Numbered from the stretch's first letter, positions 1-19,300 are shown. The stretch is 64,000 bases of DNA from Dillenia suffruticosa (GCA_033439265.1 JAVTVX010000031.1:19388001-19452000); one strand, 5' to 3'. Notes: generated from the letters alone by a model not told the origin. Made by a program: numbers and translations.

Positions 1-801
1 CTCAGTAGACGAGTAATAGCATCTATGCCATATTTGGCCATGCGTGAATCTGGCTTTTGCTTCATTTCTTGTATACTATCTTAATCTAGACTCGAAGACC
101 CTCTTTTGAGGAAAACATAGAACTTCGTGTATGGGGTAGGCAACCACAATGCGGACTACAATGGACTCCAAAACTGTAGCTTAAGCTTGTTTTAGGTTCC
201 TCTAAGTATGGGATACCCTCTCTTGTCAGCCTATGTTGCTTTCCAGAGATAGTTAAGGTTGGAAAAAAATATGGTAACATCCTGGATAAACGAAAACAAT
301 GATGTTAGCACCGTCATCTGGATTGAACTTCAGTATAATTAAGCAAGATGAAAGGATTGATTCTAAACAAACGACAATAATGAGCTAATCCACTAGCCAA
401 AACCATGGAAGCCTCATAACTGGAGTTCCATGTCAAATAACGGGCACTTTGCAATGGCCACGTCTTACATAATTAGGTAGCCACAGGCAGAATAAGAACA
501 TTCACAATAGTTATTTTGCATTGTAAGTACCATCACAGGATTCAGCCAATATGAATCGAAAGGCGGCTTCAGCACAAAACTATAAGTTACTTCAACTTGT
601 AAAATCAGACAAATAAAATAATACCCAACTCAAAATTCAAAATTGAGAGAGAGAGAGATAGAGGCATGGCAATGCAATTCGGCCTCTCTGAACAAAATTG
701 GATACCTACCTCACTAGAGTGCGTTGGGTAGTGATGGACTGTGGTATGGTATACACATGAAGACATGTGGCCTAACAAAAATAGGTAAAAGGTTATTGCA
801 A
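1..801. other. gene-free left edge
   Basis: I see no supportable gene here. The only open frame of note (86-280, minus, 64 codons) lacks any recognisable motif. The stretch from about 640 to 801 probably includes the 3' UTR of the minus-strand kinase gene. A run of about 16 A lies at 826-841, inside the last codons of the kinase frame, where it encodes consecutive phenylalanines. Confidence 0.5.
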
Positions 802-2058
802 TTATGGACAAGTGGGATTGAAGGCAAAAAAAAAAAAAAAAGATATTTTCCTTATCATTTCCAAACAAAGTTTGCAGATCATCATTAACTCACTTTTCCT
901 AGTTTCACTGCTTTTGCTACAACCACATTTCCTACTTCTACAAAAAGATTGATCCAAAAAACCAAAATCAAAGATAGAGCTCTCCACGTAATTAGTCTCT
1001 CTAGATTCCTCTATACAGCTAATTACCATCTCTTCTCTATTGTCATTTCCTCTAACCGTTACCCAACTTTTATCCCGATCCCAATCTGGGGATTTGATTA
1101 AGCCACCTCCAATCAATTCCCTAATTCTATCTGCAGCGGATTTGGACGAAATCCAGGAATTGGAATTCTGGGTTATTTCACATTCCAACTCCTCCGTTGA
1201 ATCCCAAACGCCTTGATCCAACACACAAGTTGGACTATCCGAATACAACCCATGATTTTCCTTGGCTACAAAACCATTTTCCTCGAGAAAACTATGTTTT
1301 AGGAGCTCCTTAGCTGACCACCTCTCGGTTGGATTTCTCCTCAAACACTTGCCCACAAAATCCTTAGCTTCATCAGACAGCCAACTAGGAATCTCTGGCA
1401 AATCCTCGGAATATCCTATCCGATAAATTGTACAAACCGGGTCAAAAACATTAGCCCAAGGAGCCTGTCCTGTGGCCATTTCAATGATTGTGCATCCTAC
1501 AGCCCAAATATCAGCAGGGTATCCCTGCTCCTCCCCTCGTGCCACTTCCGGTGCCATAAATATCGGCGTGCCAGCAATTCTCAACGCATCAGGGCCTTCC
1601 ATGTCTTCATTAACCAACCTAGCACAACCAAAGTCACCAATTTTTGCACCGTCACTTGTAACCAAAATGTTTCTACCTTTGATGTCACAATGTACTATCC
1701 CATGGGCGTGCAGATACTCGAGCCCGCGCACGATTTCCAATGCATACGACCGGATCGTAGCCTCTCTGGGGTGCTCGCCAGGCCCTCGAATTGCATCAAT
1801 TACCGTGCCACCCGGTGCATATTCCATGAACAGATTGTACATAATCTTGTCATTCTCTTCACTCATATCACAACCCTTATACCCAATAACTTGAGGGCAA
1901 TTCAGCTGGGATAGAATTTTTTGCTCCTTTTGCAAAAGTTTAGACTTTGAGAGTTCAATTGATTTCACTGCAAAAACTTGACTGGACCAAAGAGCCGTAG
2001 CAATTGACACTGTGGCTGAGGAACCATGGCCGATAACTCGGCCTCTGGTCCAGTTCAT
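802..2058 (-). CDS. MAPKKK15/16/17/18-type protein kinase (MEKK-like)
   Basis: Single-exon serine/threonine kinase of 418 aa, predicted to act at the top of a MAP kinase cascade. The start at 2058 gives MNWTRGRVIG, the usual N-terminus of this plant clade; an upstream in-frame ATG at 2232 would add 58 residues of CT-repeat translation (SLSLSL) and is rejected. The kinase domain fills about residues 4-258. It has a Gly-rich loop IGHGSSATV (9-17), AVK with Lys32, catalytic loop HCDIKGRN (123-130) with the clade-typical C in place of R, DFG at 142-144, and APE at 169-171. The C-terminal tail (about 160 aa) is acidic and poorly conserved, ending in an odd Phe run from a genomic poly-A tract. Arabidopsis relatives work in ABA signalling (MAPKKK17/18-MKK3 module) or are less studied (MAPKKK15/16). 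Which of these is the ortholog is unresolved. The kinase looks catalytically intact. Confidence 0.93.
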   Translation of the reverse strand: MNWTRGRVIGHGSSATVSIATALWSSQVFAVKSIELSKSKLLQKEQKILSQLNCPQVIGYKGCDMSEENDKIMYNLFMEYAPGGTVIDAIRGPGEHPREATIRSYALEIVRGLEYLHAHGIVHCDIKGRNILVTSDGAKIGDFGCARLVNEDMEGPDALRIAGTPIFMAPEVARGEEQGYPADIWAVGCTIIEMATGQAPWANVFDPVCTIYRIGYSEDLPEIPSWLSDEAKDFVGKCLRRNPTERWSAKELLKHSFLEENGFVAKENHGLYSDSPTCVLDQGVWDSTEELECEITQNSNSWISSKSAADRIRELIGGGLIKSPDWDRDKSWVTVRGNDNREEMVISCIEESRETNYVESSIFDFGFLDQSFCRSRKCGCSKSSETRKSELMMICKLCLEMIRKISFFFFFAFNPTCP

Positions 2059-2114
2059 TATGGAAGGGAAGGTTAAAGGAGAAGAAAGAAACAAAGGATG
2101 GAAAACTTTTGGTG

Positions 2115-2146
2115 TAGAGAGAGGGAGAGAGAGAGAGAGAGAGAGA
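2115..2146 (-). repeat. CT repeat in kinase 5' leader
   Basis: Interrupted GA tract on the plus strand, so CT in the sense of the minus-strand kinase. It lies between the putative TATA box and the ATG at 2058, hence within the 5' UTR. The same arrangement occurs at most genes in this window. Confidence 0.85.
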
Positions 2147-2177
2147 CTTTGTTTGGTCTGTTGAGGTTTTGGTCTAA

Positions 2178-2185
2178 TATTTATA
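2178..2185 (-). promoter_or_regulatory. TATA box of the MAPKKK gene
   Basis: TATAAATA read on the minus strand, 120 bp upstream of the ATG at 2058. That spacing leaves room for a CT-rich leader of about 90 nt. Confidence 0.6.
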
Positions 2186-2317
2186 TGAAGTGTAAAGTTT
2201 GGCATATTGGCACTGATTTTAGTTATGGACACATATGGTTGGTTTTAATGCAAGAAAACCACTGTTAACTTTTTCTTTTCTTGCACAATGTGTAGCCGTC
2301 CAAAACAAACCATTCAT

Positions 2318-2318
<1 letters not shown>

Positions 2319-2349
<31 letters not shown>
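2319..2349. repeat. CT microsatellite
   Basis: CT dinucleotide tract broken once by CC, about 260 bp upstream of the MAPKKK start. Confidence 0.9.
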
Positions 2350-2482
2350 AAGTTGACGGCTGCTTCAACATGGAGGCTCCACATGGCAAAAGGAAATGGG
2401 CTTAAAGCTTTAGCCGTCTGGGCGCGGCATTCGTTGCTTAGGATCTGAATGAATATGATACCGTCAATGTTCCCGCATGATG

Positions 2483-2490
2483 CACGTGGC
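2483..2490 (+). promoter_or_regulatory. ABRE/G-box-like site (CACGTGGC)
   Basis: CACGTGGC contains the ACGTGGC core of abscisic-acid response elements bound by ABF-type bZIP factors. It sits 425 bp upstream of the MAPKKK start codon. Some members of this kinase clade are strongly ABA-induced in Arabidopsis, which makes the site plausible. Function is inferred from motif and position only. Confidence 0.45.
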
Positions 2491-2499
2491 TCCTGCGGA

Positions 2500-4840
2500 G
2501 AGTGCGGGTGAAAGTTGTGACTCCGGAAAAAACTTGTTTTGGTTGTTACTATTTTTTTTTTTTCTTTTAAGAGTTAATTGGAAAATTGATTGGAAATGAA
2601 AGAATTTAGGAGACTCCTTGGTCACAAAATTTCAGTTTTGCAATCAAAAATTGCTTCCAGGGTAAAATAATATTTAGTTTTTAATTTCAAAAATTCGAAT
2701 AACGCTATCTGTTACCTATTATTATTTTAAAAATATAAAATAAAAATATATAAAATAGGAGTTAAAACTAAAAACACTGTATATTTGATATAAGACGACT
2801 TTATTTGATATTTTTATTAGTTAATAAATCTGTATCAGATTAAATTCGATATTATAAAATTTTAACAAGAAATATGATATTTGACTCTCAGTTTTGCAAT
2901 TGTTTCAACAACTAACTCTTAAGATATTTTATTTACAATTAGGGCCAAGTTGAAGTTGTCAAAATTTCTCTAGTTTGTTTTCTTGACTAATTATTATAAT
3001 AAGAATTTTTTTTTTCTGTGCTCTTGTACAGATAATGAAACCAACCCAATGGCCTATGGTAGGTCCACATATAAACAAAGACCTAAGCAAGTCAACCTAC
3101 TCAACTCTCATTACCATAGTAAATTCATCTAAACCCCATTGATATATACCAAAAGGCTAAAATTTTATATCACGAGACCAGTTATAAGTTTAGGAGTGCA
3201 GATATTTGAAATTTGAATTTTGAATTTTTTTTCTTGAAAAAAAAACTTCAAGATGATAATTATCACCACCTCTGTCTTCTCCGGCCAAAGAGAGAGAGAG
3301 AATTAAATGCGTGTAATTATATTAAACTTATATTATATAGAAAATAAAAGTTTACATTATTCCGTGCTAATAAAACAAGTTGAATGCAAATTCTTACGTT
3401 GTTAAGAAGATAGGAGACTTGTTTCTTTTTTTGGTTTCCACGATTAATATTTAAAATTATATTCTGGGGATTCTATTTAGGGGACGTACGATTCTCATAA
3501 TATAATATTTTTATTCTCAAATTTTAAAATCAAAACTTGATTAATGTCGACCATTGGTTGATAGATAGGACACTTATGCGCGACTCCATTTTTATTAGCA
3601 GTTGGATATTTATGGTTGTATTTGTTTGATGACTTCAAAACAAAATAAAAGATTATGATATCTCTATGGTTAGATATTTTCCTAGTATGCATCAAATAAA
3701 ACTCACAAAAGCCGGAAAGTGTAAACGTTAAAAACAAAACAAAAGAAAAAGCAAAAGCAAAGAGAGAAGAATCAGGAGGGCAGATCCTATACAAGAACAA
3801 TGAAGCAAGATAATAAAAAGGGGAAGGAATTAAATTAATGTGAATCGAACAAGTTTTGCTTGAATTGGGGGGGAAGTTAACTAGGGGAAACAAAAAGCAA
3901 AGCAAAGCAAAGCGTACACGGAGGAGGTTGAAACTAACACCACAAAAAAGGGAATGATTCTCTGAATACGTAGACAGAGAGAACATAGTTGTAAAGCCAA
4001 AGGCAAAGCCCACTTCCTTACCTAGTGTGTCACCACAAAAACTAGAAAATATAGTTACTTGGTTAAAAAAAAAATTCAATCCTCCTTAAAATTTTTCTTT
4101 TGGTTTTCTCTGAATCTTGTTTTGTTAGAGTTTACAAGGGAATAGTTCAGTGATCATATCTTCCTCCTTCAATTTTGATATAGATTTATTTTGTTTATTA
4201 GTATTACAGACGGATTCAAATTTATAAAAATTCAAAACTTTAATCATAAGATACACCGATAAAGGTAGCTAGACATGCAAAATAAGTTACAAAATATGTA
4301 TATATGTTAAGCAAGCATAATATACAAATATTATAGGTAAATTCACAAGAATTTAATTACAAAAATTATCATTTACCAATACATACCAAGATTGTATGGT
4401 ATTTTGGTGTGATTTTAACAATGAATTCACTCTTAAGAATAATAGGTACAATACAAATCAAATATTTCATAATACAAAAATGGGTCTCATAATCTCTTAA
4501 CCATTAAAAAAAAAAATTACTCCTGCGCGCCACTACCAACCCTTCTGGCGGCACTGCTTCCCACCGAAATGTCTATAGCTAAATAGTTAGCTGTGGATGA
4601 ATTGGACCAGCAGTTCCAAAGTAAGAAAAGACTTGTCTGGTTCGGGAAGAGAGAGAGATAGAGAGAAATCAACTTCACTAATGTCTAATGACTCAGTTGG
4701 TTCGAAAATTGACGTCATTTAATCATCATCAGAAATGCGATCGTTCATGAGAAAGAAAAAATCAATACCGAGAGATTTGTTATCTCAATTAGACTCTACA
4801 AGTGATCGATCTATATTAGTCTCTCGAATAGGTGGCCTAG

Positions 4841-4891
<51 letters not shown>

Positions 4892-6583
4892 TGCGTCTCC
4901 AATTTTGGGTAATGGCCAATAAGATCTGATCTGAACCCCCTTTTGTGTGGGATCTGTACTTTTGAGTCATTAAAGCCAATGATTGGTTGCTTTGCTTTGC
5001 TTGCTTTTCACGCTGCTTATTAATGCCTCCAGTTTCTAAGTCTCCGCAATTATACATCAGATACATTTTTAGAAATATGATTAAAATAATAATTATCTCC
5101 AAGGAAGAGAACATTTTTTTTTAGATGAAAGTGAACAACTTGTTCTCAATGAGTTTTGCCTACTTGAGAAGGTCCTAGCTATGGCCCCTTGGCACCGGAC
5201 CCGAGCCAAAATCAGGAGGGTGAAATTTGGAATTGGATGGTTGACCAAAATCCAAATTCAATTTTATACTTGAATCATATGGACGATGATTTACGTTTAA
5301 TTTCAATTATCTATAAAATTAAGATCAATTTTCAAACAGATTTGTTTATGCTTTAAAATCGTAACTAGAAACTAAAATAAGAAAAGAAATCGTTCGATTC
5401 TAGAACCCTTGTTTCTTAAGCCTTGAATTCACGAGTTGATTTAAGCATGATTATGACTATCACAAGATTAAAAAAAAAAAAAAAAGAGAGAGAGATGTGA
5501 TTTTAAATAACTGCTATTTTGAGATACAGTAAAAGTGATAAAATCGACATAAAAAAGAATACAAAAATAATGAACAAGATAAAGAAAAAATTTGAAAACT
5601 ATCACAAAGAAAATATTCGATATGAAAATAGTTACAAAACTAATAATAAAATTTTTGATAAATAAATTAAAACTTTATATCTAGAACAATAATAGTCATT
5701 TTTCGAGATATTCCCTTGAAAATTTGTATTATTTTCATAATAACAACTACTAAAAACCTTTTATCAGAGCAAAATACTCAATTTTCCTCTGAGCTAATAG
5801 GTTAAAGGGGGAGAGACAGTATCCTCGTTGGCTTGACAACCCTCCTTTTGATGGGCTTAGGCCACACTGGGCATATCCCACTTAGCAAAACCATAAACAC
5901 TCCATACCCAAAAGAATTTGTCAAAATCCAATTGATTAAAATATTTAAAAATATCGACAAAAATAACATTAACACGGCCCCTCACACCCTTTAATCAGAT
6001 ATAAAATAAAACTTTTTCTAAAATAAGAACTAATCAATTTTCACTTCCAATATTTTCTTTTTTCACTCTTTTTTTGCTTATCCAACCAATATCCAATACC
6101 CGATAAATTCTGAATTTATTCGAACCAATTGATTTGATTTGAGTTAACCAGGCTCTCCCCATATTATTTTTTTCAATCTTAAGATTCAAATCTACAAACT
6201 TAATTAAGAAAATCACTAGACCAACAAAAGTTGCTCTATTAATTAAACCAAGAAGACTGGATTTTTTGTAACCCCCCCCCCCCCGGGCCGCCCAAAAAAA
6301 AAAGGTTTAGGGTCAAGGAGATGCTTTGGGAGAGCACACAAGGTGGGTAAAGGAGCGTTGTCTCCCCACGTGGTCCGGCCAGGATAAGATGCTTGGGGTA
6401 TGAGTATTGAGAAAGCAACCATATAATATTTACAAGGCAAAGTAGATGTCCTTAGGCCATGGCCCACATTTTCAAATGTCATCTTTTATAGTCCAATAGT
6501 TCTTGGAAAATAAATCAAAACAAACTACAGAAGAGACCACTTTTCTTTGGGAAGGCACCTCTGGACTTCCAACATCCATGAAC
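2500..6583. other. intergenic, AT-rich, no gene seen
   Basis: Low-complexity AT-rich DNA between the kinase promoter and the 3' end of the aspartic protease gene. It holds a long GA microsatellite (4844-4888), a run of 13 C at 6272-6284 next to a poly-A run, and fragments of the AT-rich dispersed repeat. An open frame of 194 codons at 3495-4079 (minus) has no signal, domain or codon structure that supports a gene. Confidence 0.6.
4844..4888. repeat. GA microsatellite
   Basis: About 22 perfect GA units. It produces spurious ER/LS-rich frames on both strands. Confidence 0.95.
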
Positions 6584-12305
<5,722 letters not shown>

Positions 12306-12313
12306 TTTTTATA
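12306..12313 (-). promoter_or_regulatory. TATA box of the aspartic protease gene
   Basis: TATAAAAA on the minus strand, upstream of the CT-rich leader exon. It fits transcription starting near 12280 and a first non-coding exon ending at 12115. Confidence 0.55.
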
Positions 12314-15300
12314 CAAAGCTAGGCCCATCCTTACCGTCAGATTTTGATAGCTTTAATCACAGTCGTTGATCAGGGATAACTTCTGTCACGCTCACGATAC
12401 TCTCGTTTCTCGGGGAGTGCAAAACAGAGTGACGAAGTGAGGAAACCCGTACAGTATATCGCGTGTGCCGCAACCTTTTATGTTAAATTATGTTCAGTTA
12501 TTTTCAACCGTTTATCATTTGATCAACGGTGAATAAATTGTTTGAGGTTGATCAATGGTGGCGTCTAGCCTCTAGTCGGAAAGATGACGATAGGTTTTTT
12601 TCCTTAGTCGTTGCAACAGATTTTCTGACGTGTCGGTCGAGGAATATGAATTTTCATTAAATTTTCTTTTTTGATGAGAATTTTATTATTTTTATTAATT
12701 AATTTAATTTAAAAATCCAATTTTTAAAGAACATTTAATTTTTATTTATAGTATTTTTATTAATAAATTTAACTTTAATTAAAAATATTATAAATAAAAT
12801 ATAACGAAAAAGGTAACTTATAGAAAGTTAAGATTTCTTAAATAGAAATTTCTATTTATTTAAATTAATCTTTTAATTTTCTTTCTCTATTAAACAGCAA
12901 TGAGATTAAATCATAAATATTTGGCTTTAGTGAAAAATAAGGTAATTACCATAAATTACCAATACCATGTTGGTGTAATAATTACCATAAATTCACACGA
13001 TTTTATATAATGGCATAAATGATGACCAAAATGATATTGACATATAAGGGTATTTTTAATTTTGCATAATTAGTAAGGTGGTCGTCGATAAATAATATAT
13101 AATACTAAACGCTTTAAGGTGAACTGAAATCAAGAATCAAATTAAAATTCATATAATTAATTTTGAACAATGGAGCGAGAATAAAATTTAAAAACGAAAT
13201 CCCAAATTATGGGCTCTGAACATGGGTTTCTAAATATGGATTTAAGATTTAGGGTTTTTAAAACTCATTTTTAAAATTTTTATTCAAAATTCGGTTTCAA
13301 TTCTCGAGTGTCAATCAAGCGTCCCTAATAATTTTTTCATAAAAACTTTGAATCCAAACTCACTTGTTGTAATAATTTCTTTTTATTCATTGGGTTTGCA
13401 ATTTTTTTTTCTTTTTCTTTTTATGATGTTTTTAGCATAAAATTTGAACCCATTAGTATTCGGATTTGCTCTCTCAAAAAAGCTATATAAAATACACAAT
13501 TATTAAACTATATTTCTTGTTCATTTATAGTTTACAGTTGAAAATTTTGTAATTATCATATCTATTAAAAATATAAGTAGCGATGAAGTAAGCTTTAAAT
13601 CCAAACATTTTTCTTGTTCTATATTTGTAGAGCCTAAATAAAAAATGGGTCGCATTAAATATTTTAAATTTTAACGCTAAATCACATGTTTAATAATTTA
13701 TGCACGGGAATGAAAAAAATTAGTAGGGAAAATTAAGCTTAAGAGAGATAATTTAAATGTATTTAAAACTTTGAATTCAGGATAAATCGTTTAAAGTCCG
13801 CTATGATCTCCTCACTCCAAGTTAAAAATAGCATAAATCGTTCGATCATACTTCTACAATTTAGTGTTATATATCGTTAGATTAACAAAATATGATCGAA
13901 TATTTTTCGCATATCAACAAAAGGAGAATAATCTTTCAATCATCTTCCATGGGAATAATGCTTAATCATGCTCCATTAATTAGGCTCTGAAAAATAATTA
14001 TTCATTAAGTGCTTTCTTCTATCTTCCAAGATTGAGTCAGCCATTAAATTTAGGTATAGTTACTTGCAGGCAATTGAGGACACCATAACATGCCATTGCA
14101 ATGACATAAAGTTTGTGCCCCCAAGCAAATGTCATTAATACAAGCTTATTTAGAAAATTTCCACTCCATCGTATTTATCTTTATTTATACCAGTTTTGAA
14201 TTGCACACATACCCTTTTTTATATATATATAGGAAAACTCAAATTTGAGATATTTAAAAGAAAGAGAAGAAAGTGTCAATTGAACTATAACTCATTAAAA
14301 TACATATTTCACATATATAAAGTTTGAATAAATAATGATAGAGCATATAAATAATGTATATGCGAAAAAATGAGTAATTTCAAAAAATACCAATCAAAAT
14401 AAATAAAAAAGATTTAAAATTTTAATAAAATATATAATCGAACTATTAAAAGTTTATTTTTTAATAAAAATAATTACAAAAATGATTTTATCAGATCCAC
14501 ACTTATATATATTATCGATTATGGATTATTTTATTTTAGAAAAAAATATGACATGTTAAAAGTAAAGGTATAATTTCATTATCAAATGAATTGTAATTAT
14601 TATTATATTAATACTTTTTTATATTAAAAACTTTACTTAATAATAGCTTAACTTTAGGTCAACCTCTTCAAATGGGACCAAATGTATAATATCATCTTAT
14701 CACTCTAATGATGATCAGAATTTATGTGACTAAACCCCAAATTTCCCCAACCATTTTTCCATATTCGTGTAATCAATGTTGTCTTCTAGATCCAAAAGTT
14801 CATTTTCCATTTTTTTTTACTATATAAGGGGATTCGAAATTGAGATTTTTATAAGGGAAGGGTAGATAGTGCCAATTAAACCATGGCTCATTGGCAAAAG
14901 TTTAGTTTCCTTGCACACATAAATTCATTCAATATGTCAATAAATTATAATTCATCTGATAACATCTCTTTGTTTTTAAAAATTTCGAATTCAAATCTCT
15001 TTTATGTAAAAAGAAATATCGATACATTTAATAGAAAATAGAAATAATTTAATAGTAAAATATACGAAACTAGTAAATTTTTATAGTTTTACATAGTATA
15101 TGCAAAAATTTCATAGACATGGACACATAAAAGCAAAATCTAATCATGCCTTATAGAATATTTAAAGAATTTATCTGTAACAAGGAGAAAGAAAGTTCCT
15201 ATGGAGAAAAAAGAATACATTCTCTCATTCCATGTGTTTTTTCTATGATAGAAAGAAATTAAAATGATGCCTTTAAGTTGCACGAAAGAACAAGGTGCAT

Positions 15301-15439
15301 GAATTGAAAGTAACATTGTTGAGAGAGAAAATAGGTCAAAATCCAAATGTACTTTAAATTATTTTTTATTTAATTTGTCAAATATTTTCATCAGTTCAAA
15401 ACTATTTAAAATTAAGAGGATGGTTATACATAAATTTTG

Positions 15440-15655
15440 ATTTTTTTATCAGATTAATCGTTATCCGAAATCATAATTCGATTAATTTAACTCGAGCGTT
15501 GTCAGACCCAATTTAGGAGAAATTTATCCCAATATAATTTTTTTCATTATCAAATTTTGAATTCAAAATTTAATTAAAAAATCTAATATTTTTACTCACT
15601 AAACTAACTATTTATTGGTATAAATTCTGATTTATTTAATTCATATAACGTTACT
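15440..15655 (+). repeat. dispersed AT-rich repeat, type A copy
   Basis: Shares with other positions an ordered series of words: a segment like TTCGATTAATT, then CCAATTTAGGAG, then a T-rich stretch, then a TTCAAAATTTAATTAAAAAA-like stretch leading into TCTAATATTT, then CACTAAACTAACTAT. Other copies in this orientation lie at about 17885-18030, 40018-40165, 60580-60680 and 61190-61320. Inverted copies lie at about 35420-35545, 40815-40920, 53935-54080 and 62985-63110. Boundaries are approximate. Confidence 0.55.
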
Positions 15656-17884
15656 CTTTTTCAAGTACTAAATTGAAAAAAAAAAAAAGTGATGCGCCAT
15701 TTTTCCAAAAGTTCCCATGGTGAAAGACTATAAAAAGCAAAGAGACAACAAGATTGGGATCATTAAAGAAACTGAAAAAGAAATAATTTTGAAGAAAAGG
15801 GATTGACCCATCTCGAGAAAGACAATTTTTAGGGCAAAAACATGTGGGGATTTGTCCCTTTTAATGGCCAAAAGCCAAAACGCGAAGGAAACAACAACAT
15901 AGAAGCTTTTCTTAACACAAAATGAGGAAGTGATAGAACAGATTGATGCATGGAGACGAAATTGAGGATCACAATTTCGGTTTGTACCTTGCACAATTGC
16001 CGCTAAATGTATCAATTGCCATCACCATATAGAAGAATTTAATAATTAATAATTGTGTTGAAGAAGATAACTTAGATTTTTTTTTTTTTTAAGTGAACAT
16101 GAGATTCTCAACATTCCCTTATTTTTAGAGAGTTTAATAAGAGTAAAATATTGATGGATTAAATGAACTATATATATATATATAATTTTTTTTCTCTTTG
16201 GAATTAAAAGTCCTATGTTTGGTAGCACTAATTGGATCACGGGATTTACGGAGCGTGGTTGAAATCACTAGACTGTCTATGAGGATTAGATAGCTCTAAT
16301 TGATATTGTTCGATGATTAAATATATAATAAATCCATAGATAAATTTCAAAATCATGGGTCATTTGCTATGGATACAAGTTTATGACGATAATATTACTT
16401 TTAGCGAAACAAGTATCACCTTTGGTCAAAAATGAAATAGTTTGTTTTTTGCTAATTATCCTGAATGGATTAACATTTCTATCTCTTTTGAATGTTATTT
16501 TGAGAGTTTTCCCTTATTGTAAGAATTTATGATTGTAGCCTGACCAGATCAAACCATGACTATTGATACTAGAGTGACCCCTTGAATATCTTTGTAACTC
16601 AATTATTTGAACGTATATTTGTAAACGATTTCTTTTAATTGAGTTTTGAAACTAATATCTCTTGGGTATAATTTGAAGGCAACTATACGCAGTCGTGTGA
16701 TGAATACATAGCAAACTATTTTTTCGCCTTTTATTAGGACGAAGGCAACTATCACAGTGATTCAGCAATAGCTGGGCTTGCATCATACAAATTTATTGGA
16801 TCTAGACAAGGAAATTGCCTACTACGCAAGGGAAACGACGTGGGCAACTGAATTGTTTGTTGAAGTATAATAGAGTGATTCTAAGGAGCAGTCGTTTCAA
16901 CTCTTGGCCCATTACTTGGTAATTGTTTGGTCGTTATTATGGCTCAGCCCACAAATCATAACCAAGATATAAAGGAAAGACAAATTTTTTTTTTTTTTTT
17001 TGTTTCCATTCAGAACTGATGGTATATGGTTTGACAGCCTACTACCACAAGACCAGAACCACTCGAGCCCATCAAATCATAAAGCCATGAATAGTTGAAT
17101 ACACTCTTGGTCTCTCAGCAGAATGATCTCTCGGTCGAGTGTTTTAATTTATACCTTTCAACCCTCTCAATCTTCCTCTCTCAATAAATTAGTTGTTCCC
17201 TGACCACTCAGTCATCCTAACTCTCAGCTCGGGATCTCAGTTATCTCACTTCTCAATGGATATATTTCATTAAATATGGAAATAACTTTATTACGTGATA
17301 AGTATAACTTAAGATCCTAAGGAAGAAAATATCTAACAAATTTAAATTTTTTTTAATCGGATATGAACCTTCCTGACCCTTAGGAAAGTCTTTCTCAACG
17401 AGAGAATAGATCTTGGTAGTCACTCCCGATAAGACAAAGCATCCCTTGACAAATTGAACCTTTCTTAACCAATAAGATTCTAAATCTCTTAGAGATTTTT
17501 TATTATAGTCCTTATAATCTCAAAATATTTTCAGTAATATCTTCACAAGGAAACTAAGATTCATACACCCCTAAACACATACGAAACTTGCTATACATGC
17601 ATGGTATATATGTTCAACACAAGCAACCCACCATGTACGTTCATGAACTCCACACTTCTCACATGAAGATAACACAGAATTGCGTAATGGCTCGTCTCAG
17701 TTTGCTTTACATTTTTTCATAATCACTCTTTTTGACTTGAGTGTCAAAACTTTTCTCGTCAGAGTATCCTTCAGTGGTATTTGTAGGTCTCATCATTCAT
17801 GAAGACCCCGAAGACTTATTACCATTCCAATTCCACACTTAGGTCAGCAGAGCAGGTATTTATGGAGCAAATCTATCTTTATAA

Positions 17885-18030
17885 GAAACCATATTTCGAT
17901 TAATTCGATTCGAATATCTGTAGGAGCCCAATTTAGGGGTAACTATTTCAACGTACTCTTTTTTATTTTTAAGTTTCGAATATAATATTTGGTTAAAAGA
18001 TCTAATACTCTATTCAATTAGGATGACTGT
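17885..18030 (+). repeat. dispersed AT-rich repeat, type A copy
   Basis: Contains GATTCGAATAT, CCCAATTTAGGGG and AAAGATCTAATACTC in the same order as the copy at 15440-15655. No coding potential. Confidence 0.5.
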
Positions 18031-19184
18031 CCATTCGTATAAAGGAAAGACATCTATAGAAGAAGATTAATAATTTAAGAATAAAATTTCCTCTCACGAA
18101 TTCTTTTCTTTTATGTGGTTGTATTAGAGGAATTTTTCTTTGACAAATTTTTGGGTAATAATTTACATATATTTTCCCCTTTTTAAGAGAGAGGAAAAGG
18201 GAAATGAGAGAGAAAGTTGTCTATATATATTTTTCTTCATATATTATATTATCTATTACCCACTTGGCTCTTTTTTTTGTATAAGCACAATAAATGACAA
18301 ATCTAATCACTTCCAAAAATATATATATTAAAAAACTCCTATTTTTTATACGCAATAATTTATGAATTAAGTATATTAAAAAAAAATAAGTTAGTTCCAA
18401 GTTTGAATATCATTTACCCATGACAGTATCCCATCCATATACATCATCATAAGATGTTAATTTCCAACGGAAACATAGCTTGATGAATTACAAGGAAGAG
18501 AGGGACAAATCAAAGCTAAATTTCAATAGATCATGATAACAAAGTTACTCTATCAGAATATTGCTGTAGGATGACCATTGCAACATATAGCTCGCAACGG
18601 TAACACTCACGACGCGTGCCTTGCGGTTAATGTGAATGACAAAGTGATTAAAATTTTCAATTAATTTTCTATTTAAAAGGTTTCCCGGACGATCCTAGAA
18701 ATTTCTCTCTCATCTTTTGCTTGATAATTTTGATCCAAAACCATACAAAAGTGGAGTCCATGATATGAGGAAACCATAATAATCACATGCAGCCTCGTGC
18801 AAAAGCACACAATCTTTGATGGGGGAGGAAGAAGTAGAATGAAATGGAAAGACGATGGAAAGAAAGGCGTACGGTAGATGAGGTACGGTTGTGTTGCGAC
18901 CCACAAACTTCCACGTTCAATTTTTCATTTTCATTAGACTGTCATGATTAATTGCTTGCGACAACATTAATTTCCAAGTCAACCCTCGTATCTCACTTAC
19001 CCAATAAAAATTTTAGAAAAAAAAAAAACCTATATTAAACAAATGTTTAATATTTAAAATTCAATTTCATTAGCGTAATATATATAAAAGAAATAAAATC
19101 ATCGTTTCGAGGTCTTTTATTTTGGAATTTTCTTTAATTTCAATAGATGCCACCAACATTGGCCCCTCGACCAAAATTAATCTT

Positions 19185-19300
19185 AAATTCAAATTTAATA
19201 TATAGATAAAACTGAAACCTTATAAAAAATTAATTTGATTCGAATATAATTTAATCAAATCTAATATAATTAATAAATGTTAATCGTTTATTAAAAAAAA
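19185..19300 (+). repeat. dispersed AT-rich repeat, type B copy
   Basis: Carries the word series AAATTCAAATTTAATAT, AACTGAAACC, TTGATTCGAATATAATTTAA, then AATCTAATATAATTA and an A run. Similar series occur at about 24095-24215, 45525-45655, 47080-47215, 55660-55790, 56915-57050 and 63190-63320. It may be related to type A read on the opposite strand. Confidence 0.45.

Noticed and set aside
802-2232. Long form of the kinase starting at 2232
   Set aside because: The extra 58 residues come from the CT-repeat leader and lie across the TATA box; the clade start MNWTRGR is at 2058.
3495-4079. 194-codon minus-strand frame
   Set aside because: Hydrophobic, F/L-rich translation of AT-rich sequence, no signal or family motif, no promoter or splice support.
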